Counted from the stretch's first letter, positions 1 to 10,251 are shown. The stretch: 64,000 nucleotides of DNA from Myxococcales bacterium (GCA_030681895.1 JAUXRI010000177.1:19968-83967); one strand, 5' to 3'. A program made the numbers and translations. Notes: generated by a model from the sequence alone, not told the origin.

Positions 1-1
1 T

Positions 2-766
2 CGATACCTCGACGTTGGCGAAGGCCCGCCGGTGGTGCTGCTCCACGGCTTCGCCTCGAGCATCGAGAACTGGACGGCCGTGATCCCCGCGCTGAAGCAG
101 AAGCACCGCGTGCTCGCGCTCGACCTCAAGGGCTTCGGGTGGACGGACCGGCCCGTCGGTGACTACTCGCCCGCCGCGCAGGCCGCGATGGTGCGGGCGC
201 TGATGAAAGAGCGCGGCATCGACAAGGCCTCCATCGTCGCGCACTCGTGGGGCAGCTCCGTCGCGCTGGCCTTCGCCCTCGCCTACCCCGAAGCCACCGA
301 GCGCCTCGCGCTGTACGACGCATGGGTCTACGAGGCGCAATTGCCGTCGATGTTCCAGCTCGCGCGCGCGAAGGGTGTCGGCGAGTTCCTGTTCGCGGCG
401 TTCTATTCGGAGCGCGGTGAAGAGCGCCTGTCGCTGGGCTTCTACGATCCCGAGATCATCCCCGAGAAGCTCGTGGAAGACGTCGAGCGCGCCATGGAGC
501 GGCCAGGCACCCGCGCCGCCGCCCTCGAGGCCGTGCGAGGCATGACGTTTACCGGCGTCGAGCAGACGTACTCGAGCATCAAGGCCCCCACCCTGCTGCT
601 GTGGGGCCGCGAAGACGTCGTCACGCCGCTGTCGATCGGCGAGCGACTGGTGCGCCAGCTGCCGAACGCCCGGCTCGTCGTCTACCCACGCTGCGGCCAC
701 TTCCCGATGATCGAGGCGGTCTCGGCGTCGAACCGTGAGCTGCTCACCTTCCTGGAGGCGCCGTGA
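2..766 (+). CDS. Alpha/beta-fold hydrolase, 5' end outside the window
   Basis: The frame is open to the left edge and already reads RYLDVGEGPPVVLLHGF, the usual N-terminal strand and oxyanion segment of alpha/beta hydrolases, so the start codon lies upstream and the GTG at 32 is internal. The nucleophile elbow is AHSWGSS (Ser nucleophile; Ala replaces the first Gly of GxSxG). The acid is probably Asp in LLLWGREDVVTP and the base His in CGHFPMIE. A cap region lies between. The substrate cannot be read from the sequence; esterase, lipase or C-C hydrolase activities are all possible. Its stop overlaps the next gene's GTG start by four bases (GTGA), so the two are probably translationally coupled, and it heads a run of genes ending in a PhaC-type synthase. 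Confidence 0.85.
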   Translation, partial: RYLDVGEGPPVVLLHGFASSIENWTAVIPALKQKHRVLALDLKGFGWTDRPVGDYSPAAQAAMVRALMKERGIDKASIVAHSWGSSVALAFALAYPEATERLALYDAWVYEAQLPSMFQLARAKGVGEFLFAAFYSERGEERLSLGFYDPEIIPEKLVEDVERAMERPGTRAAALEAVRGMTFTGVEQTYSSIKAPTLLLWGREDVVTPLSIGERLVRQLPNARLVVYPRCGHFPMIEAVSASNRELLTFLEAP

Positions 767-2331
767 TTCACGCCCTCCTCGCGACGGTCCTCGCGACCGC
801 TCCCTCGGGTCTCGGCGCGCACGGAGAAGACCTGCTCGTTCGCGAGAAGACCGAGGTGAAGCTCACGGGGTTCTTCCGCGTGCGCGGCGATCTGCTCCAC
901 AACCTCGATCTCGATCGCGGCACCACGCCCACCGGCCTGCCGCTCTTCTCGGTGCCGCTGTCCGACCCGCTCGCGCAGGATCTCGCGCTGGCCGACATGC
1001 GCCTGCGCACCGATCTCGCCATCTACGCGCCCTTCGCAGCTGCAGCAGTGAAGGTCCGCGCCGATCTGATCGACAACCTGGTGATGGGCTCGACGCCGGT
1101 CCTCTCTCCCGGGACGGGTAACGCGCCGACGCCCGCCGCGTCTCCCGGCCAGTTCCCGTCATCGCTGTTCCGCATCAAGCGCGCCTACGGCGAGGTGCTC
1201 ACGCCGATCGGCTACTTCGCCGCCGGGCGCATGGGCAACCAGTGGGGCCTGGGCATGTTGTCGAACGGCGGCGACTGTCTCGACTGCAACCTCGGAGACG
1301 CAGCCGATCGCATCGCCTTCGTCACCTCGCTGGCCAATCACCTCTGGGCGTTCGCGTACGACTTCAGCGCAGTCGGCCCGACGCCCTACCGTCGCGACGG
1401 CCAACGCCAGCTGGTGCTCGACAACGCCGTCGACGTGAAGAGCGTCACCATCGCGTGGATGAATATTCGAGACGATCTCTCACGCCGACGCCGCACGAAG
1501 GCCGACAAGATCACGTTCGAGTACGGCGCGTTCGTCTCGCACCGCTGGCAGGACTTCGACGCGCCTGAGTCGTACCTGCCCGTCACGAATCCACGCCCGC
1601 TCACGCCTGCGTCGGTGATGCGTCGAGGCTACCGGGCCGTCGCGGCCGATGGGTGGGCCCGGCTGACTGCGCCGTCGTTCAAGATCGAGCTCGAGGCCGC
1701 GATGTTGTTCGCCGAGTCGGAGCAGGCGTCGTTGCTTCCCGGCGTCTTGCTCCGCGACAAGGTGCAGTCGGCGCAGTTCGGCGCGGCGCTCGAGACGCAG
1801 TTCGGTGGAAACGACGCGGTGCTCGTGGGTGGGTTGAACGCCGGCTACGCGAGCGGAGATCCGGCACCCGGCTTCGGCGCTTTCCCCAACGCAGGCGCGG
1901 TGGCCACGAAGGGAGAGCTCGACGGCGCGCAAGTCAACGTGCCGCGTGACAACCGCGTCGACAACTTCCGCTTCCACCCCGACTACCGGGTCGATCGAAT
2001 CCTCTACGCCGAGATCATCGGCACGGTGACCGACTCGCTCTACGTGCGCCCCTGGGGCCGCCTGCGCCTGCTCGACTTCAGCAGCACCCAGCTCAACCTG
2101 AAGAGCTCGGCCACGCTGGCGCGCTCCATCTACGCGCAGTCGACGCCGAACAACGACGCGCTCCTCGGCCTCGAGCTGTGGGCCGCGCTGACCTGGGAAT
2201 CGAAGGACGGCTTCGACGTGCTCGCCGAATACGCAGTGCTGTTCCCCTTCGGAGCCTTCAACAACCCCGCGCAGAACCTCACCGCGACGCCCGCGCAGCT
2301 GGCGCGCGTTCGCCTGGCCTGGAAATTCTGA
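763..2331 (+). CDS. Outer-membrane beta-barrel protein, probably TIGR04551-type
   Basis: The 522-residue protein begins with a short hydrophobic leader (MIHALLATVLATAPSG) and is made of alternating amphipathic segments (VKLTGFFRVRGDLL, YGEVLTPIGYFAAGRMGNQWG, AYDFSAVGP), ending in Phe (RLAWKF) as outer-membrane barrels often do. The pattern resembles the myxobacterial TIGR04551 family; that assignment is from memory. A likely role is a porin or channel for a hydrophobic or acyl substrate handled by neighbouring enzymes, which is inference from context. The start is GTG overlapping the previous stop. A conserved-looking Cys pair (GGDCLDCNLGD) sits in a putative loop. The next gene begins 8 bases downstream. 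Confidence 0.7.
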   Translation: MIHALLATVLATAPSGLGAHGEDLLVREKTEVKLTGFFRVRGDLLHNLDLDRGTTPTGLPLFSVPLSDPLAQDLALADMRLRTDLAIYAPFAAAAVKVRADLIDNLVMGSTPVLSPGTGNAPTPAASPGQFPSSLFRIKRAYGEVLTPIGYFAAGRMGNQWGLGMLSNGGDCLDCNLGDAADRIAFVTSLANHLWAFAYDFSAVGPTPYRRDGQRQLVLDNAVDVKSVTIAWMNIRDDLSRRRRTKADKITFEYGAFVSHRWQDFDAPESYLPVTNPRPLTPASVMRRGYRAVAADGWARLTAPSFKIELEAAMLFAESEQASLLPGVLLRDKVQSAQFGAALETQFGGNDAVLVGGLNAGYASGDPAPGFGAFPNAGAVATKGELDGAQVNVPRDNRVDNFRFHPDYRVDRILYAEIIGTVTDSLYVRPWGRLRLLDFSSTQLNLKSSATLARSIYAQSTPNNDALLGLELWAALTWESKDGFDVLAEYAVLFPFGAFNNPAQNLTATPAQLARVRLAWKF

Positions 2332-2339
2332 GGAACGAC

Positions 2340-3176
2340 ATGACGACGCGCGCCCTGCTCCCCTTCCTGCTCTTCGTTCTCGTCGGCTGCGATCCGAACC
2401 GCACCGTGCCCGAGCGCAACGCCTACGTGCCGCAGGCCGTGGCTCCACTCGAGTGCGTGCCCAACCTCGATGGAAAGATCGAGGCCTCAGAAATCAAGAC
2501 GGCCTTCGGCGTTCCCGTGCGCTACCTCGTGAACCCCGCTGGCACCCGGCGCCCGGTCGATCTCGCCGGCGTCACCGACGCCGCGGGCCGCAGGGTGTGG
2601 CAGCTCTCGACGGACTACGCCGACGATCAGGTCGCCACGCTCACGGCCTCGACGCTCGATGGCAAATGGTACCGCGCCAGCTTCCCCACCGGACAGTTCG
2701 TCGCCGCGCTCGACCTCGCCGGCTCGATCGAAGGCGTGTACTCGAACGACGGCTCCACGCTCTTCCTGCTCGGCTACGCGTCGGCGCAAGAGAACCCGAT
2801 GGTCGGCAAGACGCTCGTCGTCTACAGCTCGCCGATCGCGACCTTCCGCTTCCCGCTCGAGGCTGGCCAGCAGTGGGTCTCGGCGAGCGAGGTGCGCAAC
2901 GCCACCGTCCGCGGGCTTCCGTACGCAGGCCGGGACGTCTACCAGCAGTGGGTCGACGCGACTGGCACGCTCGAGCTGCCTGACGTCGCCTTCACGCAGG
3001 CCCTGCGCGTGCGCACGACGCTGTCCATCGAGCCCGCCGTCGGCGTGCCGCTCATTCGCCGGCAGGTCGGCTTCGTCTTCGAGTGCTTCGGCGAAGTGGC
3101 CCGCGCGGTGAGCGTGGACAACGAGATGGCCGACGATTTCACCCAAACCTCCGAGCTGCGACGGCTCGGGTTCTGA
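2340..3176 (+). CDS. Lipoprotein of unknown function in the hydrolase-PhaC gene run
   Basis: The predicted 278-residue product starts MTTRALLPFLLFVLVGCDPN, a signal peptide with lipobox LVGC, so it should be lipid-anchored. The chosen ATG has GAGGAA upstream and sits 8 bases after the barrel gene's stop; a longer frame from further upstream would lose the signal peptide. The mature part is beta-rich with several Gly/Asp turns and ends in a single Cys (VFECFGE) region; I do not recognise a family. Position between an outer-membrane barrel and a PhaE-like protein suggests an envelope partner of the barrel, but no function is shown by the sequence. Confidence 0.75.
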   Translation: MTTRALLPFLLFVLVGCDPNRTVPERNAYVPQAVAPLECVPNLDGKIEASEIKTAFGVPVRYLVNPAGTRRPVDLAGVTDAAGRRVWQLSTDYADDQVATLTASTLDGKWYRASFPTGQFVAALDLAGSIEGVYSNDGSTLFLLGYASAQENPMVGKTLVVYSSPIATFRFPLEAGQQWVSASEVRNATVRGLPYAGRDVYQQWVDATGTLELPDVAFTQALRVRTTLSIEPAVGVPLIRRQVGFVFECFGEVARAVSVDNEMADDFTQTSELRRLGF

Positions 3177-3204
3177 CGCAACACCACCAACACGAGGAGC
3201 AAAC

Positions 3205-3498
3205 ATGATCTGGGAAACGTGGAAGAAGGGCTTCGACACCTGGGAGCAGAAGACCGCCGAGATGATGGAGTCGATGATGAAGAGCCCCGCCGTGCTGCAG
3301 CCGATGGGCAACATGCTGACGGCCTCGATGAAGGTGAAGACGGCCACCGACAAGGCCATCGCGAACTGGTGGGAGATGATGGGCCTGCCCACCCGCCGCG
3401 ATCAGGAGCGCACGCTGCACGCGCTCAACCAGCTCCAGAGCCGGCTGATCGATCTCGAAGAGAAGCTCTCTGACCTGCACGCCGCAAAGAAGAACTGA
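3205..3498 (+). CDS. Short PhaE-like or phasin-like polyhydroxyalkanoate synthase subunit
   Basis: The 97-residue helical protein begins MIWETWKKGFDTWEQ and ends with LPTRRDQERTLHALNQLQ followed by a coiled coil. This tail strongly resembles the conserved C-terminus of PhaE, the non-catalytic partner of class III PHA synthases, where a LGLPTR segment precedes a helical heptad region. Typical PhaE is over 300 residues, so this would be a minimal form carrying mainly the conserved end; a phasin is the alternative. A clear AGGAG Shine-Dalgarno precedes the ATG. Two genes downstream lies a PhaC-type enzyme, which supports the reading. The protein probably acts at the granule or synthase surface in the cytoplasm. 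Confidence 0.6.
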   Translation: MIWETWKKGFDTWEQKTAEMMESMMKSPAVLQPMGNMLTASMKVKTATDKAIANWWEMMGLPTRRDQERTLHALNQLQSRLIDLEEKLSDLHAAKKN

Positions 3499-3520
3499 CG
3501 CCGAACACGGGGGGTTCACC

Positions 3521-5263
<1,743 letters not shown>

Positions 5264-5264
5264 C

Positions 5265-6437
5265 ATGCAGCTGAAAAGCCTGACCAACCTGTTGAAGCTC
5301 CCCACGCGCCCGAAGCCGCAGGTCGGCAGCACGCCGGCCGACGTGGTGTGGGAAGAGAACAAGTGGAAGCTGCTGCGCTACCGGCCGCGTGCCGAGGGCC
5401 TTCGATACCGCACGCCGCTGTTGCTGGTGCCGTCGTTGATCAACCGGCACTACGTGCTCGATCTGATGCCCGGAAAGTCGTTCGCCGAGTTCATGGTGAA
5501 GCAGGGCTTCGACGTCTACTGCATCGACTGGGGCACGCCCGGCGACGAAGACCGGTTCGTCACGTTCGACGACGTCGTCGACAAGTGGCTTGGCCGCGCG
5601 ATTCGGGTGGTGGCGAAGACGGTGCCGCACGAGAAGGTGCACCTGCTCGGCTACTGCATGGGCGGCACGCTCGCGGCCATTCACGGCGCGGTGCACCCGG
5701 AGCACATCGCCTCGATGGTCGCGCTCGCCGCTCCGGTGCGCTTCAACGATGGCAGCCTGATGAGCCGGTGGACGAACTCGAAGGGCTTCGACGTCGACGT
5801 GCTGGTGAACGCGGTGGGCACGGTGCCGTGGCAGTTGCTGCAGTCGGCGTTTCACATGCTCCGGCCGACGCTGTCGTTGTCGAAGGCCGTGTCGCTGCTC
5901 GATCGCGCGTGGAACGACGAGTTCCTCGATGGGTATCTGGCGCTCGAGACGTGGGGCAACGACAACGTCGCGCTGCCCGGTGAGTTCTACCGGCGGTACA
6001 TCAAGGCGCTGTACCAGGAGGACGGCCTGCTCGATGGGCGGTTCACGCTCTCGGGCAAGCGCGTCGATTTGAAGAAGATCGACTTCCCCACGCTGGCGGT
6101 GAGCTTCGAGCACGACAACATCGTGCCGGGGCCGAGCGCGGCGGCGCTGGTCGAGGCGATCGGGTCGAAGGTGAAGCAGCACCTGCATCTGCCGGGCGGT
6201 CATGTCGGCGCGGTCGTGTCGAAGCACGCGGCGAAGACGTTGTGGCCGCAGCTCGAGGCGTTCTACGCGGCGCATGACGCGCCGAAGGAAGCGCCCGTCG
6301 CTGAGGTGGTTGCGCTGAAGCCGGCTGAAGTGCCGAGCGCTCCGAAGACGAAGCCGCTGCCGCCACGCGCTCCGACGAAGGCCCCGCCGGCGATCAAGAA
6401 GCCCCCGGGAAAGCCGTCAACCCGCGTCGCGCGCTGA
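5265..6437 (+). CDS. phaC: PhaC-type polyhydroxyalkanoate synthase (class III-like)
   Basis: The 390-residue protein has the diagnostic PHA-synthase lipase box with Cys in place of Ser: LLGYCMGGTLA (about residue 130). Candidate partners of the triad are Asp in FEHDNIVPG and His in PGGHVGA. The N-terminal segment LLLVPSLINRHYVLDL and the CIDWGTP block also match PhaC. Length fits class III enzymes (about 360 residues) plus a 50-residue Pro/Lys/Ala-rich basic tail of unknown role. Class III synthases need PhaE; the short PhaE-like gene two positions upstream is the obvious candidate. The gene closes the run of codirectional genes; a hairpin lies about 380 bases downstream. Confidence 0.85.
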   Translation: MQLKSLTNLLKLPTRPKPQVGSTPADVVWEENKWKLLRYRPRAEGLRYRTPLLLVPSLINRHYVLDLMPGKSFAEFMVKQGFDVYCIDWGTPGDEDRFVTFDDVVDKWLGRAIRVVAKTVPHEKVHLLGYCMGGTLAAIHGAVHPEHIASMVALAAPVRFNDGSLMSRWTNSKGFDVDVLVNAVGTVPWQLLQSAFHMLRPTLSLSKAVSLLDRAWNDEFLDGYLALETWGNDNVALPGEFYRRYIKALYQEDGLLDGRFTLSGKRVDLKKIDFPTLAVSFEHDNIVPGPSAAALVEAIGSKVKQHLHLPGGHVGAVVSKHAAKTLWPQLEAFYAAHDAPKEAPVAEVVALKPAEVPSAPKTKPLPPRAPTKAPPAIKKPPGKPSTRVAR

Positions 6438-6942
6438 GGCGAGTCACGCCTGCAGTCGAGCCCGGCTCGTGGACCGATATTCGCTGATCGCGCCGACGAA
6501 GGTGTCCGCGCCGGTCGTCACCACGTCGCGGCCCTCGAGGCCCAGGACCTCTTTCGTACTTTCACCGGCGACCCGGCGGCGAGCCGCAGCCACACCGACG
6601 CCGGCGCCGTCCATGGGCCGCTTCAGGTGATGGGCGAGCCGGCGAGCGCAGGATTCTTTGAGGCAGGCTCAGGACCGCAGGAGAACGCCGGCACAGCCGG
6701 GGATGCCGGCCGTGTTCGTATCGGCGGGCTTCCGAAACCGATTGCGATCTCTTCACAGTTCCATCTGCAGCGGTTGCTGACGTCGCCGGCCAGGCAGGGG
6801 CGCGGAGTTTCCGATACGTCAACCGCGGGACTCGGGGCACTTCGCGGTTGACGCATTTTCGCGTCAACCGCGAGCTCACTGGAGTCACGAACGAGACGCG
6901 GCGTAGAAGGCGCGCGCCCAGCTCCCTGCCTCTGACAGCTCC
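6438..6942. other. Convergent intergenic spacer without a convincing gene
   Basis: About 500 bases between the end of the PhaC-type gene and the end of the AbiEii-like gene, which face each other. Short frames exist on both strands but none has a plausible start, codon pattern or domain. The only structured element I see is the CGTCAACCGCG repeat with its hairpin near the right end. Confidence 0.6.
6817..6873. repeat. Three copies of CGTCAACCGCG, two forming a strong hairpin
   Basis: CGCGGTTGACGC at 6843-6854 and its exact reverse complement at 6861-6872 form a 12-bp stem (13 with the flanking T-A pair) around a 6-base loop. A third direct copy of the half-site lies at 6817-6827. Lying between convergent genes, it may act as a bidirectional terminator without a T-tract, or be a protein-binding or REP-like site. 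Confidence 0.7.
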
Positions 6943-7584
6943 TCACGCACGCGCAAGGACGAGCAGCCTGCCTTCGAGCGAAGCCGCGTAGGAGCGAAGC
7001 TCCTCGGCACTCACGCCCCCGGGAGGAGCGGCGGGGATCGGTAGTGAACGCACCAGCCAGGCCAGCGTCGCCGGGCTGACTCCTGCGTCCTTTTCCTGCG
7101 CACGAGCCAGTGACGTCTCGACACGCAGGCCGCGGCGTTCGAGCAGCATCAAGTCGACCAGGTCGCGCGGCTCGCTTCGTTCCACGAGCGTGCAGATCTT
7201 GTTCACGAAGATCTCCTCCGCCGAATCCATGCGGACGCCGTCTCGCTCCACCTTGGGAAAGAGCTGCGGCGCGTGGTCCCTCACGAGGTCGACCTTCACG
7301 CTCTCGCCCGAGAAGCGCGCCACGAAGCGTCTGAAGTCGGGAGAGGTCGAGATGGCTTCGAGTGACGCCCCCAGTTCATCAGCAGCTCGACGAAGCGCCT
7401 GCTCGCCCAGCGCCATGTCGGTCGCGTTCACCGTGAACAGGTCGAGGTCGTCGGTCGCCCGGTGTGCGAGTTCCCAGCCGGCGAGCACGGCTCCGCCGGT
7501 CAGGAAGAACCCCTCGGGCTGGTTCCGGAAGAAGGCCTGGGCGAGCGCCACCTGCCGCTCTGAGAGTCTGCCGCGGCTAGGCAA
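6943..7584 (-). CDS. AbiEii/AbiGii-like nucleotidyltransferase
   Basis: The protein carries the Pol-beta-type nucleotidyltransferase signature FFLTGGAVLAGWELAHR followed by TDDLDLF (the Gly-Gly and Asp-x-Asp metal ligands) and a third acidic site in ESVKVDLVRD, as in AbiEii/AbiGii toxins and related free-standing transferases. It ends in a helical C-terminal domain. I chose the TTG start that overlaps the upstream gene's stop by 8 bases; an in-frame ATG at 7653 would add 23 residues but overlap that gene by 77 bases. The usual AbiEi HTH antitoxin is absent; the partner is a different 92-residue protein. It is either a toxin-antitoxin-like pair or a housekeeping modification enzyme. Confidence 0.75.
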   Translation of the reverse strand: MPSRGRLSERQVALAQAFFRNQPEGFFLTGGAVLAGWELAHRATDDLDLFTVNATDMALGEQALRRAADELGASLEAISTSPDFRRFVARFSGESVKVDLVRDHAPQLFPKVERDGVRMDSAEEIFVNKICTLVERSEPRDLVDLMLLERRGLRVETSLARAQEKDAGVSPATLAWLVRSLPIPAAPPGGVSAEELRSYAASLEGRLLVLARA

Positions 7585-7855
7585 GCCCGCGCTCCGCCCA
7601 CGCGTTGAGCAGGTACGACCAGAAGTCCTTCCGCCGGCCGAGGTAGCGCTCAATCTTCGGAAACAGCGCCCGGACTTCAGCGACCGAGGTGAACTCCCAG
7701 ACGTCGGGATCGCGCGCCTCTCGCATCAACCGGCCGAGCAACAGCGCCTTCTCGTCTTCCGACGCCGCTGCCAGGGCCGCACGAAACTGGGCCACCGTCG
7801 TCTCTTCATTCCAGAGGAAGTACGGCCGCTCGTCTGGGTTGGTGAAGCGCGCCAT
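7577..7855 (-). CDS. Small partner protein of the AbiEii-like nucleotidyltransferase
   Basis: The 92-residue protein starts MARFTNPDERPYFLWNEE and is helical with many charged residues; it has no HTH visible, so it is not an AbiEi antitoxin. A motif WEFTSVAEVRALFP sits in the middle. Its stop overlaps the nucleotidyltransferase start, so the two form a coupled pair. I do not recognise a named family. It could be a cognate antitoxin or adaptor; this is inference from position only. Confidence 0.65.
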   Translation of the reverse strand: MARFTNPDERPYFLWNEETTVAQFRAALAAASEDEKALLLGRLMREARDPDVWEFTSVAEVRALFPKIERYLGRRKDFWSYLLNAWAERGLA

Positions 7856-7879
7856 CGAGCGACAGCCTACCCGACTCAG

Positions 7880-8413
7880 TCACTCGGTGCGCATCACGCC
7901 GATGAACGACAGGTTGCGGTACTTCTCGCCGTAGTCGAGCCCGTAGCCGACGACGAACTTGTCCTCGATCACGAAGCCCTTGTAGTCGATCTGCACCTTC
8001 GTCTTCGCGCGCGCCGGCTTCTCGAGCAGCGTGGCGACCTTCACCGACGCCGGGTGCCGCGCCGCGAGGTTCTCGAGCAGGAACTTCATCGTCAGGCCCG
8101 TGTCGATGATGTCTTCGACGATCAGCAGGTGTTTGCCGTGCATCGGCTTGAGCAGATCGAAGCTGATGCGCACCTCACCGGTCGTCTCCGTCCCGCCGTG
8201 GTACGAGCTCACGCCCATCAGCTCGAGCGTCACCGGCAGATCGATCGCCTTGGCGAGATCGACCATGAAGAAGATCGACCCCTTCATGATGCCGACGAGC
8301 GTGAGATCCTTCCCCTGGTAGTCGCGGGTGATCTCGGCGCCCAGCTCGGCGATGCGCGCCTGCAGCTTCGCCGCGTCGATCATCACATCCACGTCACCGT
8401 CGTAGAACGCCAT
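7880..8413 (-). CDS. hpt: Hypoxanthine phosphoribosyltransferase
   Basis: The 177-residue enzyme transfers ribose-5-phosphate from PRPP to hypoxanthine or guanine. The PRPP loop is LLIVEDIIDTGLT (about residue 95), preceded by the flexible-loop SSYHGG segment and the early LVGIMKGSIFFMVDL block; DKFVVGYGLDYGEKYRNL is the typical C-terminal purine-binding region. Length is normal. Either the GTG at 8416 or the ATG at 8413 can start it; a GAGGG Shine-Dalgarno overlaps the stop of upp and favours the ATG. It is the last gene of a four-gene nucleotide-salvage operon. Confidence 0.93.
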   Translation of the reverse strand: MAFYDGDVDVMIDAAKLQARIAELGAEITRDYQGKDLTLVGIMKGSIFFMVDLAKAIDLPVTLELMGVSSYHGGTETTGEVRISFDLLKPMHGKHLLIVEDIIDTGLTMKFLLENLAARHPASVKVATLLEKPARAKTKVQIDYKGFVIEDKFVVGYGLDYGEKYRNLSFIGVMRTE

Positions 8414-8420
8414 CACACCC

Positions 8421-9236
8421 TCACACGTACGCGTTGTTCATCACTTCGCCCATGCCGCCAGCGCCGGGCACGATGTACTGATGATCGTCGAGCCCGCGCT
8501 CCTTCTCCCAGAGCTCGCCGGGCGCGGTGCTCAGCACCTCATCGGGAGACAGGCCACGATCGAGTCGAACGGCATACAGCACCACGTCCGGGTGATCGGT
8601 CACCATGCGCTTGATGTACTCGGGCGTGACGATCAGGTTCAGGCAGATGAACTTGCGCGCCTTGCCGGGCACCTTCGTCTTGTAGAGCTTGAGCGCGGTC
8701 GACAACGACGAGCCGGTCGCGCCCATCGGATCCGGGAAGAACACCACCGCGTCATCGATGTCTCCGCCGATCTTCGAGCCACCGATCGCCGAGCCCACCA
8801 CGTGCGCCGCCTGGTCGAGCTCACGGCTCATGATCAGGTGGTCCTGCCGCACCAGCCGGGGCTCGAGGATCGTGTTCAGCAGATCGTACGTCACCTGCGA
8901 CGGCAGCGTGCCCGCGCGCGCGATGTTGACGGACACGGCGCGCATCTGCGGGTCGAGCACCTCGCCCTGATACAGCCCCTTCGGCGTGTGCTCGATCATG
9001 CGGGTCGGCACGGTGACGAGCTTGCGCGGGAACTCGTGGTTCACCGCGAGCGTGACGAGCTCGGTGTAGATCGTCCGCACGAGCGTGTTCACGTCGGGCT
9101 GCACGGTCTCTTTCGACGACAGCCGCGCCAGCAGCGACAGCAGGTACGGCGAGCCGACGAGGTGCACTCCGGGGCCGTAGAAGTGCTTCTGCTCGTTCAA
9201 CGTGTACCCAATCTTCTCGTAGAGCGAATCGCGCAT
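8421..9236 (-). CDS. upp: Uracil phosphoribosyltransferase-like protein
   Basis: The 271-residue protein should make UMP from uracil and PRPP. It has the PRPP-binding loop as FFPDPMGATGSSLSTA (canonical VDPMLATGGS) and the C-terminal PGAGGMGE region. It is about 60 residues longer than ordinary bacterial Upp, mainly at the N-terminus, and belongs to a divergent branch; specificity for uracil is therefore less certain. Start: ATG at 9236, or a GTG at 9245 overlapping the tdk stop as GTGA. It lies between tdk and hpt in the salvage operon, which supports the role. Confidence 0.8.
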   Translation of the reverse strand: MRDSLYEKIGYTLNEQKHFYGPGVHLVGSPYLLSLLARLSSKETVQPDVNTLVRTIYTELVTLAVNHEFPRKLVTVPTRMIEHTPKGLYQGEVLDPQMRAVSVNIARAGTLPSQVTYDLLNTILEPRLVRQDHLIMSRELDQAAHVVGSAIGGSKIGGDIDDAVVFFPDPMGATGSSLSTALKLYKTKVPGKARKFICLNLIVTPEYIKRMVTDHPDVVLYAVRLDRGLSPDEVLSTAPGELWEKERGLDDHQYIVPGAGGMGEVMNNAYV

Positions 9237-9241
9237 GGTGG

Positions 9242-9841
9242 TCACTTGAACAGGTCGAGGTTCTGCGGCGGAGTCGCTTCCACCGGAGTCGTCACGTGGC
9301 ACTTCCGACAGCGGGCTTCGTAGGAGCTCGCCGCGCCGACCAGCACGCGCTCCTGAGAGTCAGCGAGGCGCTGCGAACGGTTGGCCGGGTTGCCGCACAC
9401 CACACAGATCGCCAGCTCCTTGGTGATGTACTCGGAGATCGCCAGCAGCTGCGGCATCGGCTCAAAGGGCTTGCCCTGGTAGTCCTGATCGAGGCCAGCG
9501 CAGATCACCCGAACGCCGCGCGCCGCGATCGTCTCGCACACCTGCACGACGTCGGGCCCGAGGAACTGCACCTCGTCGATGCCCACCACCTCGGTGTCGG
9601 GCCGAAGGAGCTGCAGGATCTCTTCCGCCCGCTGCACCGGCGTCGCGATCACTTTGAGCTGCGAGTGGCTCACCACGGCGAGCTCGTCGTAGCGGTTGTC
9701 GATCAGCGGCTTGAACACCTGCACGCGCTGCTTCCCGTAGAGGGCGCGCTTGATGCGGCGAATCAGCTCTTCCGTCTTGCCCGAGAACATCGAGCCGCAG
9801 ATGACCTCGATCCACCCGATGTCTTTGGGGAACTGGTGCAT
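9242..9841 (-). CDS. tdk: Thymidine kinase (type II, zinc-containing)
   Basis: The 199-residue enzyme phosphorylates thymidine with ATP. The P-loop is ICGSMFSGKTEEL (about residues 14-26), the DEVQFL segment is the Walker B-like catalytic region, and CVVCGNPA with CRKCH supplies the four zinc Cys/His ligands of the lasso domain. All family features are present and the length is typical. It follows the nudix gene by 2 bases and its stop overlaps a possible GTG start of upp. Confidence 0.94.
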   Translation of the reverse strand: MHQFPKDIGWIEVICGSMFSGKTEELIRRIKRALYGKQRVQVFKPLIDNRYDELAVVSHSQLKVIATPVQRAEEILQLLRPDTEVVGIDEVQFLGPDVVQVCETIAARGVRVICAGLDQDYQGKPFEPMPQLLAISEYITKELAICVVCGNPANRSQRLADSQERVLVGAASSYEARCRKCHVTTPVEATPPQNLDLFK

Positions 9842-9843
9842 CG

Positions 9844-10251
9844 TCAGTGGTCCAGGTCGAGGAGCTTGGCCAGCGTGCGCGCGTCAGCGTCGGGGAACTG
9901 GAACTCACCCATCTCGGCCAGGGTCGCCCACCGGTGATCGTTCACCTTCGCGTGGCTGACCTCCTGGTTCGCGAAGGTGAGCCGGCACGCGAAGACGCGG
10001 AAGTCGACGTCGTAGCCCGGGTACTCGTGGTGCGTGCTCATGGCCTGCTCTCCGACGATGACGTCGATGCCGAGCCGCTCTTTGAGCTCGCGGCTGAGCG
10101 CGGCGCGATCGTCTTCGGTGTCATTCACCCGGCCACCAGGGAACTCCCACAGCAGCGGCAGGGTCGCGTTCTTCGAGCGCTGGGTGATGAGGTACTGCCC
10201 CGGCTCTTTTTCGAGCATTGCGCCTACGACGCGGATCAACCGTCGGCTCAT
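9844..10251 (-). CDS. Nudix (MutT-like) nucleotide pyrophosphohydrolase
   Basis: The 135-residue protein starts MSRRLIRVVGAM; a longer frame exists upstream but would add an unlikely basic leader. The Nudix box begins GGRVNDTEDDRAA and continues SRELKERLGI. Of the REUxEE core, the second of the paired Glu residues is Arg, so one usual metal ligand is replaced. The rest, including WEFPGG, matches MutT-type 8-oxo-dGTP or CTP pyrophosphohydrolases. It is the first gene of the operon, which would clean or salvage nucleotides together with tdk, upp and hpt. Confidence 0.88.
   Translation of the reverse strand: MSRRLIRVVGAMLEKEPGQYLITQRSKNATLPLLWEFPGGRVNDTEDDRAALSRELKERLGIDVIVGEQAMSTHHEYPGYDVDFRVFACRLTFANQEVSHAKVNDHRWATLAEMGEFQFPDADARTLAKLLDLDH

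Noticed and set aside
7190..8614. Long plus-strand frame opposite the AbiEii and hpt genes
   Set aside because: Overlaps four well-supported minus-strand genes and shows no domain.
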